A DNA stretch of 8,528 nucleotides, taken from contig WLIC01000014.1 of assembly GCA_009702405.1 (NCBI GenBank), forward strand, positions 1 through 8,528, in the 5' to 3' direction. Positions 1 to 7,100 of the stretch are shown here, one piece after another. Numbering within the stretch: the stretch's first letter is position 1; each line of letters begins with the position of its first letter. Under the pieces are notes generated by a model. It made no database searches. It saw nothing but the letters and a program-made list of their open reading frames with translations, and was not told the origin of the DNA. Source of the stretch: Actinomycetota bacterium. Lineage in GTDB: Bacteria > Actinomycetota > Actinomycetes > Actinomycetales > Microbacteriaceae. A program made the translations under genes and the position numbers.

Positions 1-13
1 CCAGGTTTCGCAG

Positions 14-26
14 TCGGTTTAACCGA
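14..26. promoter_or_regulatory. Short palindrome in the nrdJ leader, possible operator or hairpin
   Basis: Arms TCGGTT (14-19) and AACCGA (21-26) are exact reverse complements around a single T. The site lies 47-59 bases before the nrdJ start codon, in a position where a repressor site or a small RNA hairpin could sit. It does not resemble the NrdR box as I know it. No conserved B12-box element of a cobalamin riboswitch is visible in the 72 bases available, although most of any leader would lie outside the window. A chance palindrome is possible. Confidence 0.25.
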
Positions 27-61
27 AGGCGATCACAAAACATAAAAGTTAAAAACGAAAG

Positions 62-66
62 AAAGG
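62..66 (+). promoter_or_regulatory. Ribosome binding site of nrdJ
   Basis: AAAGG lies six bases before the ATG at 73 in an A-rich stretch. It supports that ATG as the start, and the protein aligns with the family from about residue 19. Confidence 0.6.
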
Positions 67-72
67 CAACAA

Positions 73-2916
73 ATGACCGATACATCGGCTTACACCGACG
101 CCGGTGCAGCTAGTCAGGGGCGTAAAGGGCTCAAGATCGAGCGCATCTACACAACTGAAGGCGTTCACCCTTACGAACAAGTCAACTGGGAATACCGTGA
201 CGTTGTTCAGACCAACTGGAAGACTGGCGAGACCATCTTCGAGCAGCGCGGGGCGGAATTCCCTGAGTTCTGGAGCCTAAACGCTTCAACCATCGTTACC
301 ACTAAGTACTTCCGTGGTGCATTGGGAACTCCTGCTCGTGAATTTAGCCTTCGTCAGCTAATCGACAGAGTTGTCCTTACCTACACAAAGGGTGGCCGTG
401 ACCACGGTTACTTCGCATCTGAAGAAGACGCGACCATTTTTGAGCACGAACTAACCTTCATGCTGCTAAACCAGGTCTTCTCATTCAACTCACCAGTTTG
501 GTTCAACGTAGGTACCTCAAGCCCACAGCAGGTTTCAGCTTGTTTCATCTTGTCGGTAGATGACTCAATGGAATCAATTCTTAACTGGTACCGCGAAGAA
601 GGAATGATCTTCAAGGGTGGATCAGGTGCAGGTCTTAACTTGTCACGTATCCGTTCATCGAAGGAACTTCTACGTTCTTCTGGTGGTTCAGCTTCAGGTC
701 CAGTTTCATTCATGCGAGGTGCAGATGCATCTGCAGGAACTATCAAGTCTGGTGGTGCGACTCGTCGTGCAGCGAAGATGGTTGTTCTTGATGTTGATCA
801 CCCAGACATTGAAGAATTCATTGACACTAAGGCACGTGAAGAAGACAAGATCCGCGTATTGCGTGATGCTGGTTACGACATGGAGCTCGGTGGCAAGGAC
901 ATCAACTCTGTTCAGTACCAGAACGCAAACAACTCAGTTCGTGTTAATGAAGAATTCATGACTGCTGTTGAGCGTGGAACCAAGTTTGGTCTTCGTGCAC
1001 GCACCAACGGTGAAGTTATCGAAGAAGTTGACGCTCTAGAGCTTTGGGACAAGTTTGCGCAAGCAGCTTGGGCATGTGCTGACCCTGGCATCCAGTACGA
1101 CGACATCATCAACGACTGGCACACCACTCCAGAGTCAGGTCGCATCACAGCATCTAACCCATGTTCTGAATACATGCACCTAGATAACTCTTCATGTAAC
1201 CTAGCCAGCTTGAACTTGTTGAAGTTCTTGAACCCAGACGGTTCATTCGATAGCGAGAAGTTCACTAAGGCTTCAGAGCTAATCATCACAGCCATGGACA
1301 TCTCGATCTGTTTCGCAGATTTCCCAACTGAGAAGATTGGTGAAACCACTCGTGCATTCCGTCAGCTTGGAATTGGTTACGCAAACCTAGGCGCGTTGTT
1401 GATGGCTATCGGCCTTCCATACGACAGCACCGAAGGTCAGGCATTGGCAGCAGCTATCACATCATTGATGTCTGCAGCTTCATACCGTCGTTCAGCAGAA
1501 CTTGCTGGTGTTGTTGGAACCTACGATGGTTACGCACACAACAAGACTGGTCACGACCGCATTATGCGTAAGCACGAAGCTGCTAACGCTACCTTGCGTG
1601 CAATCACCGAAGTTGACCGTTCAGTTCTAGAAGCTGCTACACGTCAGTGGGCATTGAACACTGAAATCGGTTCACGTAACGGTTGGAGAAACTCACAGGC
1701 TTCATTGCTAGCTCCTACTGGAACTATCGGTTTCATGATGGACTGTGACACTACCGGTATCGAACCAGACTTCTCATTGGTGAAATACAAGAAGCTATCA
1801 ACTGGTGGTTCAATGCAGATTGTTAACCAGACAATTCCATTCGCATTGCACCGTCTTGGTTACTCTCAGGAGACCATCGAGGCAATCATTGATCACATCA
1901 GCACTAACGGACACGTTGTAGATGCACCTGGGCTCAAGCAAGAGCACTACGCAATCTTCGACACCGCTGTTGGTATTCGTGCGATTGAGCCTATGGGTCA
2001 CGTTCGTATGATGGCAGCTGTTCAGCCATTCCTATCAGGAGCGATCTCAAAGACTGTCAACATGCCAGAAACAGCAACTGTTGAAGAAGTCAAGGAGATC
2101 TACTTCCAGGGTTGGAAGATGGGTCTAAAGGCTCTAGCTATCTACCGCGACAACTGTAAGGTTGGTCAGCCTCTAAGTGATGCAAAAGCTAAGACTGAGA
2201 CCAAGCCAGCTGCTGGTAAGCCAGAAACTGCTTTGTCACACCCAGTTCGTAAGCGTCTACCTAAGTCACGCCCTTCATCAACCACTTCATTCACTGTTGG
2301 TGGCGCAGAAGGTTACATGACTGCAGGAACCTATCCTGATGGTGTTCTTGGTGAAGTATTCCTAAAGCTTGGTAAGCAGGGTTCAACTCTTGCCGGTGTT
2401 ATGGATGCATTCTCAATCGCTGTTTCGATCGGTCTTCAGTACGGTGTTCCACTAGAGACCTACGTACAGAAGTTCACCAACGTTTCATTCGAACCAGCAG
2501 GTTTGACTGACGATGCTGACATCCGTATGGCCAAGTCATTGATGGACTACATCTTCCGTCGTCTAGCAATTGACTACTTACCAACTGAAACTCGTCAGGC
2601 TTTGGGTATCAACACTTCAGCCGAGCGTTCAGCAGCACTTGATGCATCAGGTTCATACCCAGCTATTGCTGAGTCACCTGTTGCAGCTGCTGTCGAAGTT
2701 GTTGAAGAGGTAGCCGCAGCTCCAGTGGTTATCGAACTAAAGGTTGAAGAAGTGAAGGCAGAACCACGCCAGGTTCACTCATCAGCAGAATTGTTTGAGA
2801 TGCTTCAGGGAACCGAATCTGACGCTCCACTATGTTTCAACTGTGGAATCAAGATGAGACCTTCTGGTTCATGTCACGTCTGCGAAGGCTGTGGATCAAC
2901 CAGCGGTTGCAGCTAA
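73..2916 (+). CDS. nrdJ: Adenosylcobalamin-dependent (class II) ribonucleoside reductase
   Basis: This cytoplasmic enzyme reduces ribonucleotides to deoxyribonucleotides with a thiyl radical generated from adenosylcobalamin, so it needs neither oxygen nor a second radical subunit. The catalytic barrel is complete. C157 (in VSACF) and C375 (in SSCNL) fit the redox pair. The NPCSE motif supplies N362, the thiyl-radical residue C364 and E366; the 11-residue spacing from C364 to C375 matches the family. GGSGAGLNLS (182-191) and the phosphate loop PTGTIG (548-553) are present. No N-terminal ATP-cone is seen. A charged linker (about 701-738) leads to a TSCPD-type domain (about 739-838). An Ala/Val/Glu-rich linker (about 855-898) leads to a C-terminal zinc ribbon with C921, C924, C934, C937 and C940, plus C946. 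The length of 947 residues is usual for actinobacterial NrdJ. Codon choice looks strongly biased (AAC, CGT, GGT, TCA), suggesting high expression. The gene is closed by its own terminator. Confidence 0.97.
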   Translation: MTDTSAYTDAGAASQGRKGLKIERIYTTEGVHPYEQVNWEYRDVVQTNWKTGETIFEQRGAEFPEFWSLNASTIVTTKYFRGALGTPAREFSLRQLIDRVVLTYTKGGRDHGYFASEEDATIFEHELTFMLLNQVFSFNSPVWFNVGTSSPQQVSACFILSVDDSMESILNWYREEGMIFKGGSGAGLNLSRIRSSKELLRSSGGSASGPVSFMRGADASAGTIKSGGATRRAAKMVVLDVDHPDIEEFIDTKAREEDKIRVLRDAGYDMELGGKDINSVQYQNANNSVRVNEEFMTAVERGTKFGLRARTNGEVIEEVDALELWDKFAQAAWACADPGIQYDDIINDWHTTPESGRITASNPCSEYMHLDNSSCNLASLNLLKFLNPDGSFDSEKFTKASELIITAMDISICFADFPTEKIGETTRAFRQLGIGYANLGALLMAIGLPYDSTEGQALAAAITSLMSAASYRRSAELAGVVGTYDGYAHNKTGHDRIMRKHEAANATLRAITEVDRSVLEAATRQWALNTEIGSRNGWRNSQASLLAPTGTIGFMMDCDTTGIEPDFSLVKYKKLSTGGSMQIVNQTIPFALHRLGYSQETIEAIIDHISTNGHVVDAPGLKQEHYAIFDTAVGIRAIEPMGHVRMMAAVQPFLSGAISKTVNMPETATVEEVKEIYFQGWKMGLKALAIYRDNCKVGQPLSDAKAKTETKPAAGKPETALSHPVRKRLPKSRPSSTTSFTVGGAEGYMTAGTYPDGVLGEVFLKLGKQGSTLAGVMDAFSIAVSIGLQYGVPLETYVQKFTNVSFEPAGLTDDADIRMAKSLMDYIFRRLAIDYLPTETRQALGINTSAERSAALDASGSYPAIAESPVAAAVEVVEEVAAAPVVIELKVEEVKAEPRQVHSSAELFEMLQGTESDAPLCFNCGIKMRPSGSCHVCEGCGSTSGCS

Positions 2917-2932
2917 AGAACTAAAAGAATTT

Positions 2933-2969
2933 GGGTCGGCTTCATTAATTTGAGGCCGACCCTTTTCTT
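2933..2969 (+). terminator. Intrinsic terminator of nrdJ
   Basis: GGGTCGGC (2933-2940) pairs exactly with GCCGACCC (2955-2962). The stem extends by TTC/GAG (2941-2943 with 2952-2954, one T-G wobble), leaving an 8-base AT loop. TTTTCTT follows at once (2963-2969). The hairpin begins 16 bases after the nrdJ stop and separates nrdJ from pyrD. Confidence 0.88.
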
Positions 2970-3008
2970 AAATCCAAAATCACGGAATTGAAAAGGTAGC
3001 CTAGGTAA

Positions 3009-4013
3009 GTGCTTTACTCTCTAGCTTTCAAACTCTTCTTATCCAGATTGGATCCAGAGGACGCCCATCACTTGGGTATGTTTGCTATTCGGTTGGCGTC
3101 CAGTCTTAGATTGACCAAGTTATTGCCAAAAATTAGGAGTGCAAGTGTCTCTGCTTTTGGTTTAACCTTCAATGCGCCTTTTGGTTTGGCGGCAGGTTTC
3201 GATAAGAATGCTATAGCTGTTAGAGCCTTGGGGGAGTTGGGGTTCTCACACGTTGAAGTTGGAACTGTAACGGCAATACCTCAGGACGGTAACGAGACAC
3301 CGAGACTCTTTAGATTGAAAGCTGATCGAGCTTTGATCAACCGAATGGGTTTCAACAACGATGGGGCAGTGGTAGTTGCTAAGCGTCTTGAAAAACTAAG
3401 AGCAAGTAAACAGAAGCTACCAATTATCGGAGTGAACATTGGTAAGTCTCGAGTTGTTGAAGTTGAAGATGCTGTTTCGGATTACGAAACTAGCGCACGA
3501 TTACTTGCTCCATTTGCTGACTATCTTGCGGTAAATGTTTCCTCACCTAATACTCCTGGATTACGCTCACTGCAATCAGTTGAAGCGCTAAAGCCAATTC
3601 TGGAAGCAGTACTAGCTCAAGCAAAGGGTAAGCCGGTGCTGGTGAAGATTGCTCCAGATTTAGCCGATGACGATGTTGTTGCAGTAGCCAACCTTGCTAA
3701 GAAGTTAGGTCTTGCCGGAGTAATCGCAACAAACACAACTATTTCTCGTGCTGGATTGAAGACGGCTAGTCCAAAGGTAGAAGCAATGGGTGCTGGTGGT
3801 TTATCTGGAGCGCCTGTGAACGCTAGATCTCTTGAGGTTCTTCGTCTGCTCAAGAAAACTCTGGGTGATGATTTAGCTATTGTCTCGGTTGGCGGAGTTG
3901 AAACTAAAGAACAGGTTCTCGAAAGAATGAAAGCCGGCGCAACCCTAGTTCAGGGTTACACCGGCTTCATATACTTCGGCCCACTTTGGGCTAGAAAACT
4001 AAATCGAATTTAG
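3009..4013 (+). CDS. pyrD: Dihydroorotate dehydrogenase, class 2 (quinone-dependent)
   Basis: Oxidises dihydroorotate to orotate, the fourth step of pyrimidine synthesis, passing electrons through FMN to membrane quinone. The N-terminal 40 residues form the amphipathic, membrane-associating segment typical of class 2; the family-like LDPEDAHHLG (14-23) supports the GTG start at 3009 over the internal ATG at 3078. The FMN barrel follows with GLAAGFDKNA (59-68), the substrate-side NRMGFNNDG (111-119), GVNIGKS (141-147), and NVSSPNTPGLR (176-186) carrying the catalytic base Ser, by alignment S179. K213 (in VLVKIAPD), TNTT (241-244), VSVGGV (292-297) and YTGFIYFGP (317-325) complete the FMN site. 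The length of 334 residues is normal. An AAAGG-like element (2992-2996) lies 12 bases before the GTG, a long spacing. Its TAG stop overlaps the stop of the convergent aldo/keto reductase gene. Confidence 0.96.
   Translation: MLYSLAFKLFLSRLDPEDAHHLGMFAIRLASSLRLTKLLPKIRSASVSAFGLTFNAPFGLAAGFDKNAIAVRALGELGFSHVEVGTVTAIPQDGNETPRLFRLKADRALINRMGFNNDGAVVVAKRLEKLRASKQKLPIIGVNIGKSRVVEVEDAVSDYETSARLLAPFADYLAVNVSSPNTPGLRSLQSVEALKPILEAVLAQAKGKPVLVKIAPDLADDDVVAVANLAKKLGLAGVIATNTTISRAGLKTASPKVEAMGAGGLSGAPVNARSLEVLRLLKKTLGDDLAIVSVGGVETKEQVLERMKAGATLVQGYTGFIYFGPLWARKLNRI
3921..3970 (-). terminator. Probable terminator of the aldo/keto reductase transcript, inside pyrD
   Basis: A two-part hairpin: ATGAAAGCCGG (3927-3937) pairs with CCGGCTTCAT (3961-3970) with one bulged A, and AACCCT (3941-3946) pairs with AGGGTT (3952-3957) around a 5-base loop, with a 3x3 internal loop (CGC/ACA) between. 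Read on the minus strand the stem is followed by TTTCATTCTTTC, a T-rich tail. It lies 40 bases beyond the aldo/keto reductase stop, where that transcript needs an end, since the two convergent genes leave no space between them. The T tract is interrupted, and the sequence also encodes conserved PyrD residues, so the function is inferred. Confidence 0.5.
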
Positions 4014-5011
4014 ACGAGTCTAGTTTCTGGAGCTTTAGTTTCGCTTGGATCTGTAACTGCGATTGGTGCGAACAGTTCATCAACTTTTTTCATAATCTCA
4101 GCAGGAATCTCAACACCAACGGCACCAAGGTTGCTTGTGATCTGTTCTGGTGTTGTTGCTCCAACAATTGCGCTTGAAACATTCTTGTTCTGCAATACCC
4201 AAGCCAAAGAGAACTGAGCCATGGTGATACCAAGTTCATCTGCCATTGGCTTTAGTTGCTGAACTCGAGTTAGCACGTCATCAGTTAGAAGCTTCTGAAT
4301 GAAACCATTTACCTTTTCATTAGCTGCTCTTGAGTTTGCTGGAACTGGTTGACCTGGCAAGTACTTACCGGTCAGCACACCTTGAGCCATCGGTGACCAG
4401 ACAATCTGGCTAACACCTAGTTCTTCACATGCTGGGATAACTTCAGCTTCAATTACACGCCACAGCATTGAGTACTGAGGTTGGCTTGAAATAAGTTGGA
4501 AACCCATCTCTTTAGCGAGCTTATGACCTGCTCTGATCTGTTCAGCGTTCCACTCTGAAACACCGATGTATAGCGCTTTGCCTTGACGAACAATGTCAGC
4601 AAAGGCCTGCATGGTTTCTTCCAGTGGAGTCTCAACGTCGTATCGGTGAGCCTGATAAAGATCTACGTAATCCATTTGTAAACGCTTCAGAGAGCCATTG
4701 ATGGATTCCATGATGTGTTTGCGAGATAGACCTGTGTCGTTAGGAAGTTTTCCAGCTACCGGCCAATAAACCTTTGTGAAAACCTCGATGCCTTCACGTC
4801 TTTCACCTTTGAGTGCATCACCTAAAACAACTTCGGCTGCTTGATTGGCATAAACATCTGCGGTGTCAAAAGAGGTGATTCCACCTTCAAGAGCAGCCTT
4901 AACAGTTGCGTAGGCAGCCTCATTTTCTATTTGTGTTGCGTGGGTTAGCCAGTTACCGTAAACCAGTTCGCTGACTTTGAAGCCACTGTTACCTAGGTAG
5001 CGATATTTCAC
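4010..5011 (-). CDS. Aldo/keto reductase, Kv-beta-like family
   Basis: An NAD(P)H-dependent cytoplasmic oxidoreductase that interconverts carbonyls and alcohols; the substrate cannot be read from the sequence. The (beta/alpha)8 family is shown by YRYLGNSGFKVSEL at the N-terminus and GITSFDTADVYAN (44-56). The catalytic tetrad is complete: D49, Y54, K80 (in FTKVYWP) and H122 (in YQAHRYD). SEWN (152-155), SQPQYS (176-181), WSPMAQGVLTGKY (205-217) and IVGATTPEQ (282-290) are cofactor- and barrel-end motifs. The N-terminus and VYWP segment most resemble the potassium-channel beta-subunit branch of the superfamily, but no channel gene is nearby. The length of 333 residues is normal. The start is GTG, chosen because a strong Shine-Dalgarno precedes it. 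It follows the decarboxylase gene by 31 bp on the same strand, so co-transcription is likely and a shared pathway is possible. Confidence 0.92.
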   Translation of the reverse strand: MKYRYLGNSGFKVSELVYGNWLTHATQIENEAAYATVKAALEGGITSFDTADVYANQAAEVVLGDALKGERREGIEVFTKVYWPVAGKLPNDTGLSRKHIMESINGSLKRLQMDYVDLYQAHRYDVETPLEETMQAFADIVRQGKALYIGVSEWNAEQIRAGHKLAKEMGFQLISSQPQYSMLWRVIEAEVIPACEELGVSQIVWSPMAQGVLTGKYLPGQPVPANSRAANEKVNGFIQKLLTDDVLTRVQQLKPMADELGITMAQFSLAWVLQNKNVSSAIVGATTPEQITSNLGAVGVEIPAEIMKKVDELFAPIAVTDPSETKAPETRLV

Positions 5012-5016
5012 TTTAA

Positions 5017-5022
5017 TCTCCT
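5017..5022 (-). promoter_or_regulatory. Ribosome binding site deciding the GTG start of the aldo/keto reductase
   Basis: On the minus strand AGGAGA lies five bases before the GTG at 5011-5009. No ATG is available in frame at this position, and the strong site makes GTG the evident start. Confidence 0.75.
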
Positions 5023-5042
5023 AATTTATTATTGCTTTGATG

Positions 5043-6431
5043 CTAGCGGATAAGTTCACGAGCAATTTCTTGCACGCGTTTGTGTAAGGTTGGCACCCAA
5101 GTCTCGTGTTCTGGTTTCATCAAAACGCTTCTGAGAATTCTCGCATTGGTTGCATCTTCGTTTAGCGAAATGCCTCGTGCCCGAAGCTGTTCAGGCTTTA
5201 CGACATAGGTAGCTAAATGGATTTGCTGTTCTCTCGAGCCTGCACCTGCTTGAACCAAGATCTCATGAGATACGTGATCAAGTTTTGAAAGCGAATCTAC
5301 TCTTGGGAGATAAGTCAAAATATCTAGCTCAGGTTTTTGGTAAGGCATCAAAGAATCTGAAGTTAGAAGTAAGTCATGCCAGTTTTTAGCCGCATTTCTA
5401 GTCGGAATTAATACAGAACCCAAACCTTGCTCGGTTAGTGGGAAGATTTGTAAGGTTGCCCAGATAGCTGCAGCTGATGCTCCTGCTCTGGAGCATTCAA
5501 GTTGTATTTCCCCGAAATGCAAATCATCAGAGATGAAGTATGTGTAAGGGGAGTCATGCTTATAGAACTTTCCGATTGAAAGATCTTTGAAGAAAACTGC
5601 TCCGCTACCATAAGGTTGCAGACCATGCTTGTGTGGATCAACAACTATTGAATCGGCATCTTTCAGAGCTGCATAATGTCTGGCTGTTTCAGGCTCAAGG
5701 TGGTTCTCAGCAATCAGCTTGAAGAAGCCACCATAGGCTGTGTCGACGTGTACTCGAGCATCGTACTTTCTGGCCAATGCGATTATGTCCGCCAAAGGGT
5801 CAACTGCACCTAGACCAGTCGTTCCCATGGTTGCCACGATGGTTCCGATGTCACCATTCTTGAGTTCTCTCTCAAGAGCATCCATCGACATGCGACCATC
5901 GGCTTCAGTCGGTATTGAAACATTTGTGGTCCCAAGAACTTCAGACATTCTGGAGTGGGTGTAGTGAGCGTCAGCTGAGTGAGCAATCTTTTTTGTTGGC
6001 TGCAGCTCTCGAGCAATCCACAGGGCTTCTAGATTGGCTGTGGTGCCACTCCAGGTTAGATGGCCTAAGAATTCCTCTGGATACTCAAACATTGCTGCCA
6101 TCTGCTTTAGAACATCACGTTCCATCTGAGTTGTGGCAGGGGAGGCATCAATGGAATGGTTATTGGGATTTAGCATCATGGTTGCTAAATACGCTGCCAC
6201 TGCAACTGGGTGAGGCGCTTTGAGCATTTGCGCCGCATAGTTTGGGTGGAAGTAAGGAAAGTTATCCTCTAATCGATCAGTAAGTTCTTTGAGAACCGCC
6301 GAAACTTTGGCTTGATCTGAGCGAACACTTTGATGTGTCTCAAATTCCCCGTAAGTATTTTTGAGCGATTCGATTGCACCAACGACCTGAGTTATGAGTT
6401 CAGGTAAGTCCAAATTATCTTTATTCGCCAC
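5043..6431 (-). CDS. PLP-dependent group II amino acid decarboxylase
   Basis: Fold-type I PLP enzyme of the glutamate/tyrosine/aromatic-amino-acid decarboxylase group, converting an amino acid to its amine and CO2. Residues 60-135 hold an N-terminal segment (FHPNYAAQML, MLNPNNHSIDASPAT) and the phosphate-side WSGTTANLEAL (127-137). H156 (in SADAHYTHS) should stack on the PLP ring, D230 (in HVDTAYGG) bind the pyridine nitrogen, and K268 (in DPHKHG) form the Schiff base. LECSRAGASAAAIWATL (311-327) matches the conserved Ser-Arg segment after the active site. The final 100 residues form the small C-terminal domain. The length of 462 is normal. The start is GTG with a strong Shine-Dalgarno. I cannot assign the substrate: tyrosine, another aromatic amino acid, glutamate and aspartate are all possible, and a related non-decarboxylating lyase is not excluded. 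The aldo/keto reductase gene follows 31 bp downstream. Confidence 0.9.
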   Translation of the reverse strand: MANKDNLDLPELITQVVGAIESLKNTYGEFETHQSVRSDQAKVSAVLKELTDRLEDNFPYFHPNYAAQMLKAPHPVAVAAYLATMMLNPNNHSIDASPATTQMERDVLKQMAAMFEYPEEFLGHLTWSGTTANLEALWIARELQPTKKIAHSADAHYTHSRMSEVLGTTNVSIPTEADGRMSMDALERELKNGDIGTIVATMGTTGLGAVDPLADIIALARKYDARVHVDTAYGGFFKLIAENHLEPETARHYAALKDADSIVVDPHKHGLQPYGSGAVFFKDLSIGKFYKHDSPYTYFISDDLHFGEIQLECSRAGASAAAIWATLQIFPLTEQGLGSVLIPTRNAAKNWHDLLLTSDSLMPYQKPELDILTYLPRVDSLSKLDHVSHEILVQAGAGSREQQIHLATYVVKPEQLRARGISLNEDATNARILRSVLMKPEHETWVPTLHKRVQEIARELIR

Positions 6432-6437
6432 AGCTAA

Positions 6438-6444
6438 CTCCTTT
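6438..6444 (-). promoter_or_regulatory. Ribosome binding site deciding the GTG start of the decarboxylase
   Basis: On the minus strand AAAGGAG lies six bases before the GTG at 6431-6429, a near-ideal Shine-Dalgarno, which fixes the start at this GTG. Confidence 0.8.
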
Positions 6445-6466
6445 GTGAACTTGTGGTTCGCTTTCG

Positions 6467-6491
6467 CTGAAATACCTTTTGGGTTTTTCAG
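6467..6491. repeat. Imperfect hairpin between the DUF3043 and decarboxylase genes
   Basis: CTGAAA (6467-6472) pairs with TTTCAG (6486-6491), and inside it ACC (6474-6476) pairs with GGT (6482-6484) across a T-T mismatch, giving nine pairs. It sits in the 77-bp gap upstream of the decarboxylase. On the minus strand no T tract follows, so it is not a standard terminator for DUF3043. It could be a leader structure or chance. Confidence 0.3.
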
Positions 6492-6508
6492 AAAATTACT
6501 AGATAAAT

Positions 6509-7057
6509 CTATTTAGTCTTACGTCTTGGTCCAGGCTTAGGAATTCTCAGTGGACGTGGTTGCATTCCTCGAGTGAAAACATAGAACCAGGTACCTTTTT
6601 GAATCTTGGTGTCTGCGCCAAGTTTTTCTTTAATTCGAGACTTGATGATTCTGTGCAGTAGTGAAACTTCGATTGTGACGGTAATCAAAGCAATGATCAT
6701 CACAAGTGTGATGATGTTTTTCACAGAGTCACTAGTGGCAGAGGTAATAAGAAGGAAGAGCACCATCAACGGCATCAAGCCTTCTATCAATGTGTAACGG
6801 TTATCGATCACATCTCTGGCAAGTCTTCGCTGTGGACCACGGTCACGACCTAGTAAGTACTTTTCTTCACCAGAGAGCATGGCTTGACGGACCTTTAGTC
6901 GGTCTTCGCGCTGCTTTGCTCTAGCTGCAACCATGGCTTCTTTGCTCTTGTTCCCAACAAGCGGCTTGAGGTTAGCAGCTTCACGTTCTTTACGGGTTGG
7001 GGTAGGGCGACCTTTGCCGGAACTTTTCGTTACTGATTCTTTGTCTTGGTCGCTCAT
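6509..7057 (-). CDS. DUF3043 family membrane protein, function unknown
   Basis: A small protein of the actinobacterial DUF3043 family, whose role is not known to me. The N-terminal 85 residues are highly basic and hydrophilic, with the family signatures GKGRPTPTRKERE (14-26) and YLLGRDRGPQRRLARDVIDNR (67-87). Two hydrophobic segments follow, about 90-107 and 113-135, which should form a transmembrane hairpin. The C-terminus carries GTWFYVFTRGMQPRPLRIPKP (155-175) and a basic tail. Both ends are expected in the cytoplasm by the positive-inside rule. The length of 182 residues is usual. The ATG start at 7057 is preceded by AAGGAC (7062-7067) with a 4-base spacer. It is transcribed away from the M20 dipeptidase gene and may be the first gene of a run that continues into the decarboxylase, though the 77-bp gap leaves that open. 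Confidence 0.88.
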   Translation of the reverse strand: MSDQDKESVTKSSGKGRPTPTRKEREAANLKPLVGNKSKEAMVAARAKQREDRLKVRQAMLSGEEKYLLGRDRGPQRRLARDVIDNRYTLIEGLMPLMVLFLLITSATSDSVKNIITLVMIIALITVTIEVSLLHRIIKSRIKEKLGADTKIQKGTWFYVFTRGMQPRPLRIPKPGPRRKTK

Positions 7058-7100
7058 TTATGTCCTTAGTTTTCACGTGGTTTTGATTTAGATTACTCTC
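7058..7100. promoter_or_regulatory. Divergent promoter region for the DUF3043 and dipeptidase genes
   Basis: The 43 bases between the two start codons must hold promoters for both genes unless these lie inside coding sequence. On the plus strand TAGATT (7089-7094) fits a -10 box and would start transcription at or next to the dipeptidase ATG. On the minus strand TAATCT (7095-7090) fits a -10 box for DUF3043, overlapping the first. I see no convincing -35 hexamer for either. A CACGTG palindrome (7074-7079) lies in the middle. Confidence 0.35.

Noticed and set aside
1..72. Cobalamin riboswitch upstream of nrdJ
   Set aside because: It is expected for some actinobacterial nrdJ genes, but no B12-box element is visible in these 72 bases; the rest of the leader is outside the window, so it can be neither called nor excluded.
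408..746. Minus-strand open frame of 112 codons inside nrdJ
   Set aside because: It is antisense to strongly conserved catalytic nrdJ sequence, has no family resemblance, and reflects codon bias of the real gene.
912..1349. Minus-strand open frame of 145 codons inside nrdJ
   Set aside because: It covers the NPCSE active-site region of nrdJ on the opposite strand; the translation has no recognisable domain and no clear ribosome site.
5740..6223. Plus-strand open frames within the decarboxylase gene
   Set aside because: Two overlapping frames lie opposite the PLP-binding core; neither resembles a known family.
6500..6511. TAGAT-AA-ATCTA palindrome at the DUF3043 stop codon
   Set aside because: Five AT-rich pairs with a 2-base loop cannot form a stable hairpin, and there is no T tract; most likely chance.
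7074..7079. CACGTG palindrome between the divergent genes
   Set aside because: A six-base palindrome is common by chance, and I know of no regulator to assign it to; kept only as a note in the promoter region.
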